DNA from: Siphonodentalium dalli
Lineage: Eukaryota > Mollusca > Scaphopoda > Gadilida > Siphonodentaliidae
DNA: 64,000 nt
Reading direction: 5' to 3'
Assembly: GCA_032622095.1 (NCBI GenBank)
Contig: CP136063.1
Coordinates: forward strand, 37,176,106-37,240,105
This document shows, piece by piece, positions 46,101 to 58,870 of the stretch (its first letter is position 1; the number at the start of each line of letters is the position of its first letter). A program made the position numbers and the translations under genes. The notes under the pieces are model-generated. The model did no database searches and was not told the DNA's origin. It saw only the letters and a program-made list of their open reading frames with translations.

Positions 46101-49100
46101 TGACATTTTTATTATCCATCTGTATGTTTATCCAAATTTTGGGAATAACACTTTTGTGGTTATTTTAGGTATTTGTCGCACTTAATTCTCGATAAAAGCC
46201 TGTATTTTGATCATCAGAAAGCATGATTTGGAAAAGTAAACACGGAAGTGAGAAAAAAATTCAACGCGGAAGTGAAACGTCTGCTAAAATCCTCCAGTGT
46301 TGCGCGCGCATCACAATTTCACCGATTCATTTCGCAATAGAGTTAATTCGTGACGTCACGGAGTCCCAATGAAAAGTGATATTGTACAGTCGGGATTCCA
46401 ATCTGACTTTTTCCGGGACTAGCACGTGGCGGCTTTTGCCCAATCGGAAATGGTGTTAGTTAAAGGGGTACTGTACGCCATTTTCATTAAATTTCAGGTG
46501 ACAACAACGTTCTAATATCGATAATATATAGAAACATAGGTAATTTGAGTCGAAGATGTATTCTGTAAACGCTCAGGTTAATAGGCTATCTTAAAATTTA
46601 ATAATTTAAAAGTTAATCACAACCCAAAGGGTTGTTTTACAGTAACATAAGCGACGCAGGTATAGTTGTGACGTCAGTAATTTCTATACCCTATCAACAT
46701 GAAAAAATTGTTTTTACATCCGGGCGATTCAGACCTATGGGGCCCTATGGTGGCCGCCATGTTGGAATAGAATTGTCAAATTAATAAAACGAATTTATTT
46801 TTCTTCTTCGATCAGCCTCCCTATAGCAACACTATTAAATTTGAAAAACAAAATCAACCTTATTCAAAATTAAATGCTTAATGTGGATTTAGCTGACGCG
46901 GGCGCATAGCATTCGGCAAACCTCGCCAGATTCCGTACCGTTACAGTTAGAATATTACGTCCCCTGGCAGGCCATAGAAACGTTGGAAATGATGACGTAA
47001 TTTCGTTACAAAATGGTGGCGCACTCTTGTTTGCGAAATTTTAAATGGAATTGCTTGTTATTGTTATCGCTCGTATTTTAAATGTACAACGGTATCACAG
47101 CACGTAAGCGTTGAGAACAAACGAGAAAGCACAAGCGAAAGCCAATTACTGGAATGACTTTAGAGTCAAAGCAGTCAAAAGAAGAAGAAGAATAACAACA
47201 ACATGTCAACAACAACAACTTGTTAAGTTGTTTTGAAGTTGAAGTGAACTGTGTTCAAATTGAAAATCAGTCAGTCGGAAAGAAACTCAATGACGAATCT
47301 GTGACTGAAAAAAATATGAAAATGAAGGTCACTGGAATGGAATGTGGACTGGTCTGTGCAGACTGCTCACCACGGCGATTTGACTTGTTCTGTTATTGTT
47401 CAATTTTAAGTCTGTTTTCAAATTTCACCTGGACTGGTTTAGTGGTTAGACTTAGAGTTTCAACTGCAAGCGGCAAATCGTTCAATCTACTAACTACTTC
47501 TCTAAATAGTAAATCTAATTGTTAATATCTAACACTGTCATGTCAAACCTCAACTTGGATCAAGGAAATCAGAAAATGGACATTTTAGAGCTGACTGATT
47601 TACTATACACAGTATAGTTCAGTCATGAACCGTTGAACGTAGCGCGTAGTTGGAACTTGTGGACGCAGTAATCGGTGAAAGCGTTCATGTGGCTTACTAA
47701 TCTAATAATATTAGGATTGTATTAGTCAATTTAGTGATTACAGATTACTAAATTTAGTTATCAACGACTTCAGCCTCACCCACTCACTGTGAATGTGACT
47801 CAGGTCAAAATACAATTCTAGCCATCTACAGTCGACAGACTCGACACACAGATGTAACAAACATGTGAAGCCCAGTGAATTGGTGACTAACAAAGTGAGT
47901 CATTTATCTTCTTGTTGAGTGAAGGAAAAGAAGAACATCTCCCAATCCCACTTGGTCTCGGCACACTGCATAGTTCATGCAGTGACTGGTGAGAGGATAT
48001 GCTTCCGGGTCAACTTTCCATCTGTGTGTATGAATTCTGTTTCCTGTGATGGACACATCAAGTTAAATTTAATAATTATATTGCACGGTGATTAGTTTTA
48101 GCATTCTCACATATTAAATCATTCATGATTTTAACACTGTGTTCTCGATTCAAACCTTAAGCATAAAGCGGGAGCTTGATCAGCATGGCTAGCATATATA
48201 TATTAACTAGTGGCTATTTGTGGAAAAATTATTAAATATAGCCCTGCGTACTTGCTATTGTCGACTTGACACATTGGGATTGGAATAATATGTATGCTAA
48301 ACATAATAATTCCAGGCCAACTTAGTTGAACTGTCACGACCTTCTAGTTATACATGTACATGACTAATGTAGTAATGAGGCAATCATATAAATGTTTAAT
48401 CTAGTAGCATTTTCTCAGACCATGCCATGAACATCTATGTATCTATGCCTGTCAAGAATAATTAAATGCCATTCCTCCCGGGCAATTATTAAAATGTTCA
48501 TATACTATCAGATGCCTATTAACCAATAGTGTCAGCATGTGTCGCATGATTAGTAATTTTAGATAAAATTCTCAACGATCATTAAGTTTTTTGGCAAAGA
48601 GACATATATAGAATTAAATTGAAATAGAATTAAATAGAATTAAATTTCCATCAATATTGTTAATTTCAGTCTAGGTCTCCGCTATCACTATTGTTGACCA
48701 TCACAATGATTAGACATATGATAGTACGATAAACGCTCACAAAAGTCATGCAATCTCGAGCTGGGACCACCCTTAATACTTGTTTCTTATCATCTACTTC
48801 ACAGAAGGGGTCACCCCTAAGTAGTAACCATATAGGAAATGCACCAAACATATCACTATTGCACAATGACATCAGTTTGTTTGATCTAAAATATTTATCC
48901 ACTCCAGCCCCAAAACAATAGTCATTTGGCAAATTATCTCATTCATTTTTGAAGTGCCTATCATCTACTGAAGTTGGATCCTACCACAGGCCATAAATTA
49001 TGTTTCATTGAGTCATTGTGCGAATTTGTGCCCCATCCACGTATCCCGTTTTCATAAAAATGTATTCAGTATTATATGTAAATTTATCCAATAAAGATAT

Positions 49101-49111
49101 TTTTCCCTTAA

Positions 49112-49550
49112 AGGTCCTCAATCCGAATCAATAGTCCCCATATCATCAGATTCCAACAACAAGAAGCTTTTTTGAAATGCCGCTTCAGTTCACAGAATCG
49201 ATTAATTGCTCAAAAAAAACTACAGTCAATTATAGCATAAAATTGACAAAAACTTGTAATTTATCAACTTTTTGCTCAACGAATATTGCTGATTTGTCAA
49301 ACATCTGACACACACACAAAAAAACAGTTGATTTTAGAATTATCCATCTTCATCTGCAATTTGGTCAGAAAAAGTATTCTCGTTTACTGTTTGCTGGGCC
49401 ACTAAAAATTGAAATGATAGATTTTTTTAATCGGTATCTGATCACTATGAGCTTTGATGTTGTGGGTTCCTCGACTTGAATCAAATATTTTTCACCTCCG
49501 AAGTCAAGGAAATAAAATAATCTGCGAGGGTTAATTTGGATTGAGTACCT
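49112..49550. mobile_element. TTAA-flanked MITE, copy C (inverted relative to B)
   Basis: TTAA at 49108-49111 and 49551-49554. Starts 'aggtcctcaatccgaatca', with 'cagattccaacaacaag' soon after (the complement of copy B's right half), and ends 'tttggattgagtacct'. Confidence 0.88.
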
Positions 49551-50084
49551 TTAAAATTGCAAAAATTAAATTAAAATAATTTTGCCTTGAAAATTGGTCG
49601 CTTGGCCAGATTCAACCTTCACCTGATGATTGCATTTTGAAGAAATATAGTAAAATGTGCTATATGGCTAATATCGCTTGACTGGCGGCATGGATATTGG
49701 TCTGGAAATTAGAGAAATGTTAGAGGCAATATCTCACTCTGACCCATGTCTAACTGTGGCCCACATTCCTCTATATCTGGTGCTGCAACATATTCTCGTG
49801 CAAATAGGTTTATTTGTACCTGAATATTCACATATGTTCATATTTTTTTTATTCATTTAAATTTGTTTAAATCAAAATTTTGAAAAATAACGCCATTATA
49901 CACTCTGCCAGGGCACCCTGAGTCACCATACCAAATTTCGTTGAAACTGGGCACCAAAATTAACAAAGACATGTTGGTCTCAACTTTACTCCAGTCTTAT
50001 ATATGTATATATAAACAGTCTCATGAAACATGTATACATTTATTGATGGACGTGTCATGGGCTCTTCATACAGGATCGCGTTCA

Positions 50085-50165
50085 TTATTTCGAAGGTTCC
50101 ATATTCGCTATTCCAAAGGTTCTTATTCAGACATCGAAGGTTCGCTATTCTGAAGGTTTGCTATT
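50085..50165. repeat. 'cgaaggttcgctattc' tandem repeat
   Basis: About five diverged copies, the reverse complement of the motif at 45219-45325. Confidence 0.75.
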
Positions 50166-50169
50166 CTGG

Positions 50170-50445
50170 GCGTATTTAACCAGAAAAGATGGACAACTCT
50201 GATACCAAGTAGTTATTATTACCACGATTTTACAGTTATCCATCTTTATCTGGAAGACCGCCCATTTGACCTCGTCCTTCTGGCACGATCAGGCCCAGAA
50301 ACAATAAAAATAGCAAACTGCAAAGATCGATATCTAATTACTCTCAGCTTTGATGGGTGGGTTCCTCGACACTAATCAAATATTTTTTTCCCCACCGAAA
50401 CCAAGGAAGGAGTAATTTAGCAGCGTCTTATCGGATTGAGTACCT
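50170..50445. mobile_element. TTAA-MITE family, copy D (one end lost)
   Basis: The right end 'atcggattgagtacct' is followed by TTAA (50446-50449) and the body carries 'tgatgggtgggttcctcgac'. The left terminus is missing, truncated near the 'ggttcgctattc' repeats. Confidence 0.8.
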
Positions 50446-50504
50446 TTAAGTTATTTCCTTCATAAAAAAGAGTCTTATGATAAAGAAACCTCTCAAAACT
50501 GAAT

Positions 50505-50575
50505 ATCGAGGAATAGAGAACCTTGGGAATGGCGAAACTTCGGTATAATGAACCTTGGGATTAGCGAACCTTTGG
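50505..50575. repeat. 'gaaccttgggaatagcg' tandem repeat
   Basis: About four diverged copies of the 45219-45325 motif. The preceding 'tttccttcataaaaaagagtc' (50457) also matches 45139, so a longer unit was dispersed. Confidence 0.75.
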
Positions 50576-51237
50576 ACACAGAGTGACATGTCGCCGTCCT
50601 ACGGTCCATACGTACTGGCGTGATCGTTACATCGTATATATCCCAAGTTGGCCAGAAATACAGGCACTCCTATGAAACATACATTTTTCATTTTATAGAT
50701 GGACGTACATGTACGTGTTTTTGGGTTGTCCATACGTACTGACGTAATCATATTAATTTGATATAAATTGAATTTATGACTGGAGCCATAAAATGGCGTC
50801 AATTAAATTACGAATTACCGTAATCAAAAACAGTAATTGAGGGATACTGGATTGTTAAACCGATCGCACACACGATCGCTTAAAATATTATGATGATACG
50901 GGGAGAACACTCAAGCCACTCACTGACTAGCGACGATACAATAACTTAAATGATTATATGGGACTAGTATGCATATAATATAACTTTTATTTGATTCATT
51001 TGGTTGAAAACTTTACAAAAATTACTCGACAACGACAATTTGTATTTTTGCATTCCGGTAAATTTGTCATCCGTAACATGACTTCGTACTCAACAGACTT
51101 TCAAATAATGGAAAAATTGTTACCTTATTCTCCGACTCGAAGACTATAGAAACCAACAACAACATTTGGCGTACAGTACCCCTTTAAGGGATAGATAATA
51201 ATAACTATTATTGAGTTGTACCGCGTTCATGTTGCGC

Positions 51238-51336
51238 CATCTCCTTATTTAGAATGCGCGCTCGACATTTACTATACGATTACTCGACTCCTTATTTAGA
51301 ATGCGCGCTCGACATTTACTATACGATTACTCGATG
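51238..51336. repeat. Two ~51-bp direct repeats
   Basis: 'ctccttatttagaatgcgcg' through 'ctatacgattactcga' is present twice in tandem without visible differences. Confidence 0.95.
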
Positions 51337-52030
51337 TAATATCCATATAGGTTCTAAAGGATAAAATACTATTTTTTAAATATATTTGCAAATACAAGTC
51401 TATTATGTATACTTGTTCTGTCTCATCATTCTCAAATTATGAATAAACGCACTAGTTTTGATTTTGATCACACGACGTTTGGTAAGTTAAGATACGCGAC
51501 TTTATAACGTGTAGTTTTTTTATAACTGCAGTCAAATGGCGCGAGTGTGGCTTGTATGAATAAATAATATTTATTGAAGTTCAACGAAGAATTATTTGGA
51601 GATGAGTGTGTTAATGGAAAATATTATATCGACGTGGGTTAAATCGTTGGGGCATATCTGGGTGATTGGAGACAGCGGTGATAAGCGTGATAAGCGTTTG
51701 TTGATATTGACTAGATTCGGCACGGGTTTCTCGATTGTTCTAAAGCGAGCTTGAACGCGCACGAAGTTTCAGCGCCCATTCAACACTCAGCTTCTAAGAT
51801 GCACGATTGACCCACATTCCCACCCAAATTTAGAAAAGTAGATTAGTATTCGATTATATTAGCTTTTGAAAAAGTTGATGATCAATACATATGCGAGTAT
51901 ACATGAAAATTGCAAAAGTTAGTTTCATTTGTGTATTACATGTTTATAGGATTACAGGTCTTTTTGTGATTATATAATGATAACAATATATACAATTTAT
52001 TTGAAGCAAATGACGTTGACCTAGCTTATA
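51337..52030. other. Non-coding, unassigned
   Basis: No gene or repeat recognised. Confidence 0.4.
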
Positions 52031-52160
52031 ACATTCGTGTCTATAATTCGTGTCGTGTCTATAATTCGTGTCGTGTCTATAATTCGTGTCGTGTCTATAA
52101 TTCGTGTCGTCTATAATTCGTATCGTGTCTATAATTCGTGTCGTGTCTATAATTCGTATA
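52031..52160. repeat. 18-bp tandem repeat, about 7 units
   Basis: Unit 'cgtgtctataattcgtgt'; one unit is 13-14 bp. The minus-strand 'DTNYRH' frame over it is a by-product. Confidence 0.93.
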
Positions 52161-52279
52161 GTTGTTATTAGTTGAATTTGCAAGAAGCTATTCATTCGTC
52201 AAGCAACGTATCGTTCACTAGCATCTTATCTTCAATTGCTCAGCGTTTATTCTTATCGGTAGGTAAGTAATCCAAGGTC

Positions 52280-52475
52280 ACACTTGGCTTCGGGGGTGAA
52301 AATATTTGATTCGAGTCGAGGAACCCACCCATCAAAGCTCATAGTGATCAGATATCGAAATTGAAATCTATTATTTTTCACCACCGATACTTTTTTTTTT
52401 AGTGACCCAGTAAAAGTCGACGAGAAGTCGGTCGCGGACCAAATTGCGGATGAAGATGGATAACCGTTGATTTGA
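52280..52475. mobile_element. TTAA-MITE family, copy E (half element)
   Basis: 'gattcgagtcgaggaaccca', 'atcaaagctcatagtgatca' and 'accaaattgcggatgaagat' match the left half of copy B; the right half and both termini are missing. Confidence 0.8.
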
Positions 52476-52768
52476 ATGAAACACGGTCTAATTTTATTCA
52501 GACTGGAAATGATTAACGCATTCGACACTGTTACCGACAATGTTGGGTCACTTTGGTATAGACATATTAATCAGACTATCATATTTTATAATTGCATCGT
52601 TACAAAACAGAAACAACAAAATAATAACGAATAGCCGAGGACCGGTACCGGACCTTTTTTCGCGTTCCAGTCCGCATCACTAGCCTCAATTCTTGTTGGC
52701 GGGAATTTGTTTAGAATCAGAAAGATTGGGCGTGAACCCCGAATCAAATGTATTACATCTCTATATAT

Positions 52769-53462
52769 TGGAGTGTTCTCTTCCTGCAAAATTCTAAATA
52801 CGTGAAAGTATGCGGATACCGCGATGTGGCGGTTCTGGGTTTATAAGCGTTCCAATGCTACGATTGGTTTGCTGTATACTGTAAATACGGATCTGCGGAG
52901 CGTTACCTCAGCGTCTTCTACACCATTGGTTCGCAACGTCAGAAGTGTTCTCTTCCTGCGAAATTCTAAATGTGTGCCCTGTATGCGGATACATATATAA
53001 TGCTTCTGCATGGGTTCATAAGCGTTCCGATGCTACGATTGGTTTGCTGTTACTGTAAACACGGATCTGCGGGGCGTTACCTCGGTTTTTTCTACACCCA
53101 TTGGTTCGCAACATCAGAAGTGTTCTCTTCCTGCGAAATTCTAAATGTGTGCCCTCTATGCGGATACATATATAGAGCATCTGGGTTAGTAAGCGTTCCG
53201 ATGCTACCATTGGTTTGTTATTGCTGTATTCACGGATGTGCATGATGCTGTATCAGCCTCGTTTGCACCAATTGGTTAGCAATATCAAACGTGTTCTCTT
53301 CCTGCGAAATGTTAAATGTCTGTCCTATATGCGGATACATATATAAAGCTTCTGGGTTAATAAGCGTTCCGATGCTCCGATTGGTTTGTTGTAACTTCAT
53401 AATCATGGATATGTATGGTGCTACATCAGCATTGTTTGCACCAATTGGTCAGCAACTTTAGA
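52769..53462. repeat. ~173-bp tandem repeat, 4 copies
   Basis: 'gtgttctcttcctgcgaaat' or a variant begins units at about 52769, 52947, 53119 and 53290. Each unit also has 'tgcggatac', 'aagcgttccgatgct' and 'attggtt'. Successive copies diverge progressively. Confidence 0.92.
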
Positions 53463-54064
53463 ACCACTTTAACACTTTAACATATTGTAATTACAATCCT
53501 ACACATATATTGCATAAATTAGTTTATTAGTTTGCTGTTTAGCAGTATAGGACGACTAGATGGAATAGATTTTTGAACCTCTCTTTCTTAATTATTTTAG
53601 TCCAGGATCCAAATCGAGCTAAGTGCTCAAAATCCAAGTTTCGCTTACACCACCTGGCCCCTTTAGTTTCTTGCCATTTTGAGATGACCATATCATCCTA
53701 GATTATGAATCGCGACGCTGGACCAAAATTTGACCCTGCGAAGGCATTCATTTTGACCAAAATCCAAGATGGCCGCCGAAATTCGAAAAAGATTGGTTGA
53801 TGAAATTTTGACTGCAATTTTACGGAACTCGGCGGGATTGTAACCTGAGGTGTTTTAAACTGATTATAAATGCATCGTCTTTTAATGTGACTACAAATTT
53901 GAACCACTTTTGTGCGAAATATATTTTTTTTAAATGAGCGATTATCACCCCAATAAATTGCAATCATTCATTTCAATAACTTTCTAAATCTGTGTCTACT
54001 GTTGTGTGTATATTGCAAACAAAAATCAGAACATTATTTGTGTATTGCTGATAAGATAGCCGAC
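53463..54064. other. Non-coding, upstream of the broken coding unit
   Basis: Holds 'ccaagatggccgccgaaatt' near 53765. In-frame codons lie directly upstream of the 54065 ATG back to about 54002, but without an ATG. No promoter recognised. Confidence 0.4.
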
Positions 54065-56622
54065 ATGGCAGATCATTTTTCATTGTTCCCAAGCCCTTTG
54101 AAGAAAAAAATTCGACGTAGTACAAACAACACATTTTGTATAATCTGTCAAGAGGAAACAGACGAAACAACGCATAACGTTAAAGAAGACAGTTTTAAAT
54201 CAATCCAGGATGCTACCGAAGAGAGACATGACCAGATAGCTGTTCGACTAAAAATTGATATTGCCAATAAAGATAACTTTTTCGCTAATAAACCACAATG
54301 GCATCGTTCTTGTCGCGGAAAGTGGATGCGAAGAGCGCATAATCCTGATGAACCTGATCACGATTCCAATTTGCTCTCCTCCAGATTATCACAATGGTGC
54401 ATTGCTAAAGTTGACTATATGATTGTCTGTGTTATATGCGGCGAAGAACGCCTGGATGGAAAACACAGACATGAGAAACTCCGCAATGTTGAAACAGATT
54501 CTATACAAACATTGTTATATGACAAAGCTGTTCAGCTACAAGACTCATCAGTTATTTTACGCATACAAGGCGTTGGTAATGCACCGATTGATATGGTAGC
54601 AGCTGGAATTAAATATCATAAATTATGTTATGACAAATTTCGGAAAAGAAAAGAAAGCATGGACCTACATGTGCCTGACCATCGTGATCCGTATGCTGTC
54701 GCCTTCAATTTACTCGTTAGTGAAATTGCGATGCTTTTGAACAAAGGCAAACTCTTTACTACGTCTAAGTTGCTAGACATGTATCGATTACACCTTGCTG
54801 ATGCTGGATTAGATGCAAAAGGTGTTGAAAACTATCGGACATCAAGTGTCAAAAAAGACTTATAAACCACTTTGGATCAAATATTGTGTTTATTCCCCAA
54901 GGCAGTAGAAATCCCGAATTGGTGTGCTCAGCGAGTCTATCCGCAGGGGATCTTGTGAAGGCCTGGACACGTCTCAAAAAGGATATTGATGAAAGTTATG
55001 TTCCTGTGGAGAATCTCGACGTCATCAATGATGATGTAGATATTCATTGTGACGAAACTTAGATTAAAATGATGTTTCGGGTTGCTCAAGTTATCAAATC
55101 TGAATTTAGATACATACAGAGTCGCCCAAAAGATGAGAATGAAGAAACATGGGACGTCACATATGAGCAAGCCTTGACGACAGTTCCAGTCAGTCTATAT
55201 AACTTCTTTGCATTCTTGTTAAGTTCTGACGCAAGCTTTGACAACATTGGTGAAGATGGCAGAGTTATTATAGCTGAAAGTCCCTCCCAAAATGTCCGGT
55301 CTCAGCCTAGCATAAGGGAAAGGGTCATCAATCTTGCCCAGGATGTTACTTACACTGCTATTGGTACCCGAACACCACAACATGTGGGACTTGCAGTTTA
55401 CGTATACCACAAAACTAGAAGCCGTGATATCATCACAATTCTTAACAGACTGGGGTTATGCGTCAGTTATGCTGATCTACAACGAATTTTAACATCCGTA
55501 GCATACAAGATACTAGATGAAACTGCTGACGGAAATACACCGCTTCCTTCGAACATTGTTCCCTGTAAATTTACCGAGTTCGCCATTGACAATCTTGCCT
55601 TTTCCGAGTGTACTCTGGATGGTTCTAGCATGCACGTGACTAGTATGGTAATGTATCAGCCAGCTGATCAAACACAGTTACATGGCGGCAGTATAGGCAC
55701 AGTACCATCAAAAATAACTAGGAGAACAAGTCTCGAAAGTCGAATAGATGACAACGCTGACAAAGTCGCACACAAGCCACACAAGCTCAAACGGTGCTTG
55801 TGCGTTTCTGAAAGAAAGCTAGATGTCAACTGGCTTCTCAAAAGACAACAACCAGTTATGCCCAACCTCAATTTGTGTTGGAACATGTTGCGCCTTTGTC
55901 CGACCAAACTTCTTGAAGTTGAGGTAGATTGCCCAGGATGGAAGGTGTTCAATGCAGCTATTTCCGCAAAAAATGGTCCTGTTACAGCTATTGGGTATTG
56001 TCCATTCATACGCAAACCACCAACCGATCCTCAAGTGGTACGAGAAGCATTGCAGATCTGTATGAAAGCAAGTCGTAATTTGCAGATGGAGCACACCGTT
56101 GTTACCCAAGATGAAGCCGTATATGAAATCAGCTACACTATACGCCGACAAGAACCCCAATGATTTAGCAAACTGATTCTTCGACTTGGTGGATTTCATT
56201 TGCTTATGAACTATTTTGGGGCTATTGGAAAGATCATGTGTGGTTCTGGTCTAAATGATCTGTTTGTAGCTGGTAAGCTTCTACTAGAAGGCACAGCAAA
56301 CAAAGTTATATCCGGCAAAGGTTAATACCAGTCATTAAACGCCCATATGAGGGTATATGAAGCAATGATGAAACTGCGATGGAATGCATTTGAGGAATGG
56401 TACTTGAGTCAAGAAATGGAGTTCGGTATATTGTGCGAGGTCGCCGATTTAATCAATGAGTTGGGCGGAAATGTGCTGCATAATAATATGACAAAAATTG
56501 TTGTTTCGGAAATGGAACAGAAAGTACAAGCAGTTGCCAATCTTTTAGATGAGTTCGACAGAAGCAGGCAAGCCTACCTAACACATCGGTTGTGGCTGAG
56601 CTATTTGGCCAAGCTGGATTAA
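54065..56622 (+). pseudogene. Broken ~850-codon gene with two Cys/His modules, likely mobile-element related
   Basis: From ATG 54065 the frame encodes two similar modules: 'CIIC'...'WHRSC' (about 54138-54330) and 'CVIC'...'YHKLC' (about 54429-54630), probable zinc-binding pairs. A one-base shift in the A6 run near 54851-54856 precedes a stop at 54863. The downstream frame, constant to 56622, is interrupted by TAG (55060), TGA (56161) and TAA (56323), yet reads as continuous protein: 'FAIDNLAFSECTLDGSSMH', 'VTQDEAVYEI', then 'LRLGGFHLLMNYFGAIGKI' and 'MRVYEAMMKLRWNAF'. It resembles a multi-copy uncharacterised protein type I recall from invertebrate genomes; I cannot name a family. The Asp residues of 'AIDN' and 'TQDE' could be part of a nuclease fold, but this is speculation. 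Confidence 0.6.
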
Positions 56623-57974
56623 GAGGTGTTACTATGAACGAAAATGCAGAAATAAATCATCCAGACTGCCATCTCCCTGAACGAATGACAATGCCATAAT
56701 TGTTAGCATCACTTACATTGAATACAGCAGAATAAATGCATGTTGGTACATGTATGTACATGTATTATTACCTTAAAGACATATTATGGACTTGTTCGAG
56801 TTCTTGAAGCTGATAAGTTGGTATTCAGGTGTTATGCCAACCTGGAGAATGTAGCATTCTACTAACATCGTCGATATTTTCAAAGAAATCGACCATACCA
56901 TTCATGAGAAAACGTCGTCAAAACAACGCTCAATTGTAAATATTTACATCTGAATTCGGGATGCAACAAACTAACACAAATGATTTCGCCATCCAGAGTC
57001 AGGGCATTTAATTAATATATCAGAATGACATGTTGGCAATTAGGATTAATATTCGTAAAAAGAACAACTTTGAGCACGATTATTCTCCATTTCTATTGGA
57101 TCACCCTACGGGAGTGTTTCACATCACTTTAATCCATTGCATGTACATTATTGTATTCGTTTGTTTACAATTAGGGCCATGCGGACCAATTCGATGTGAT
57201 TCAGAATCTTTCATCTGATTTGATTCAATATCGCGCGTCCTGATTCAAATTGTATGGAATCATTGGCACCAGTTGCATTCCAATTACTTCCAACAGAATG
57301 CATTGCTTTTTCTCTCAGGATTATGAAACCAACAAAAGACCACACAAACAAATAACACTCACCCCTGGTCAAGAGTCCTGCTAGGCTGCTATGATGTTGG
57401 TCGGTCCTGCTGAATTTCTATGATGCTGGTAGGTCAAACTGATGCTGTCACAAAAGTGTACAGGCTATTTTTTATAAAGTTGTCATTTTCACAGTGTTTG
57501 GTTAATCCGAGCGATTTGAGAAAAAGACAGCGCTGATGTTTGCAAATTTTATGGACCAACATTAAGTCCTTCACATTTGACTAAAAACAATTAATGCTTA
57601 TCATTTATGATGAGAGCTTGGTGTAAAATGTTTTACTGTGGAGGTTTACGAGCATATTTTCACCTCTGCACAATACAAATCATTAATAACACCACACATA
57701 TATGGAATTAGGACAACAGTAGCTCGAAGACGAGTGTGACTCGCCACACAGTAGCATTTCAACCAGGCTCTACTCATAATTCACATTATAATATTGATTT
57801 TGATTTGAGAAAGGAAAACATGTCAATGAATTGTCCAAAAGTTGTGTACACACATCTTTCAAAATATGTGAATGCATTATGATCATGAGTCTAAATCAGT
57901 ATTGACGCTCCAATGCGATACAAAATTTGTGGCAATAATAAGAAAGAATAAAGTCCACATGTGATTTTAAATGA
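56623..57974. other. Non-coding, unassigned
   Basis: AT-rich; no domain or repeat recognised. Confidence 0.4.
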
Positions 57975-58870
57975 AAAAAATGTAAGGCCCAATCGCAAAA
58001 TTGTGCCAAGAGGCACACCGTTGGATAGGGAAGTCAGACACAAAGGCTTAAAATCAGCGCTATTGATATTTTCTACCAGAAAGTCTCAAATTGGCATCGC
58101 AAAATTGTATTTGGTGTTACCTTAAGATCATACCATGAACCTGTACTTTGGCTAACGCTACGGCGTTAGCCAGAGCAGAGGATCATATCATGATCTGGTG
58201 TCACCGAGAAAAGTGCACCATTTAGAATGAAAAAAATGCAACATACAATCACAAAATTGTGGAAAGAGGCACACCGTTGGATGGGGAAGTCACACACGAA
58301 GGCATAAAATCAGCGTTATTGATATTTTTACCAGAAAGTCTCAAATTGGCATTACAAAATTGGATTTAGTGCGACCAAGAAACGTTCCCCTTTCAGAACG
58401 AAAACAATTTAACGTAGAATCAGCGTTATTGATAATTTTAACCAGAAAGTCTCAAATTGGCGTCGCAAAATTGTATTCGGGATTACCTAGATCATGCCAT
58501 GAACCTGTACTTTGGCTAATGCTACGGCGTTAGCCAGAGTAGAGAATCATGGCATGATCTAGGTGTCACCGAGAAGAGTGCACCATTTAGAATAAAAAAA
58601 AGGTAACATACAATCAAAAAATTGTGAAAAGAGGCACACCGCTGGCTGGGAAAGTCACAAACGAAGGCATAAAATCAGCGTTATTGATATTTTTACCAGA
58701 AAGTCTCAAATTGGCATTACAAAAATGGATTTAGTGCGACCAAGAAAAGTGCCCCTTTCAGAACGAAAACAATTTAACGTAGAATAGTGAAGTTGTGTAA
58801 AGTTGCACACTGTTGGGTGGGGAATTCACAAAGGAAGGCACTAAATCAGTGTCATGTATATTTTCGACAT
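57975..58870. repeat. Diverged tandem repeat with embedded hairpins
   Basis: 'aaaatcagcgttattgatat', 'accagaaagtctcaaattgg' and 'gaggcacaccg.tgg' recur three to five times with irregular spacing (about 170-360 bp). Two units carry the hairpin 'ggctaacgctacggcgttagcc' within a longer stem ending 'catgatct' (near 58125-58200 and 58490-58563). Confidence 0.82.

Larger units (their letters stand above)
46464..51183. mobile_element. Possible 4.7-kb TTAA-flanked element with 17-bp TIRs
   Basis: Left end 'aggggtactgtacgcca' (46464-46480) preceded by TTAA; right end 'tggcgtacagtacccct' (51167-51183) followed by TTAA. The 17-bp ends are exact complements; sequence inside them is not. The interior holds two open frames without a recognised transposase (47220-47525 plus; 48666-48932 minus) and nested MITEs. 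It may instead be two separate small elements sharing a terminus. Confidence 0.55.

Noticed and set aside
54002-54064. Upstream start of the Cys/His-module gene
   Set aside because: The codon at 54002 is TTG; the first ATG in frame is 54065, which is preferred for a eukaryotic gene.
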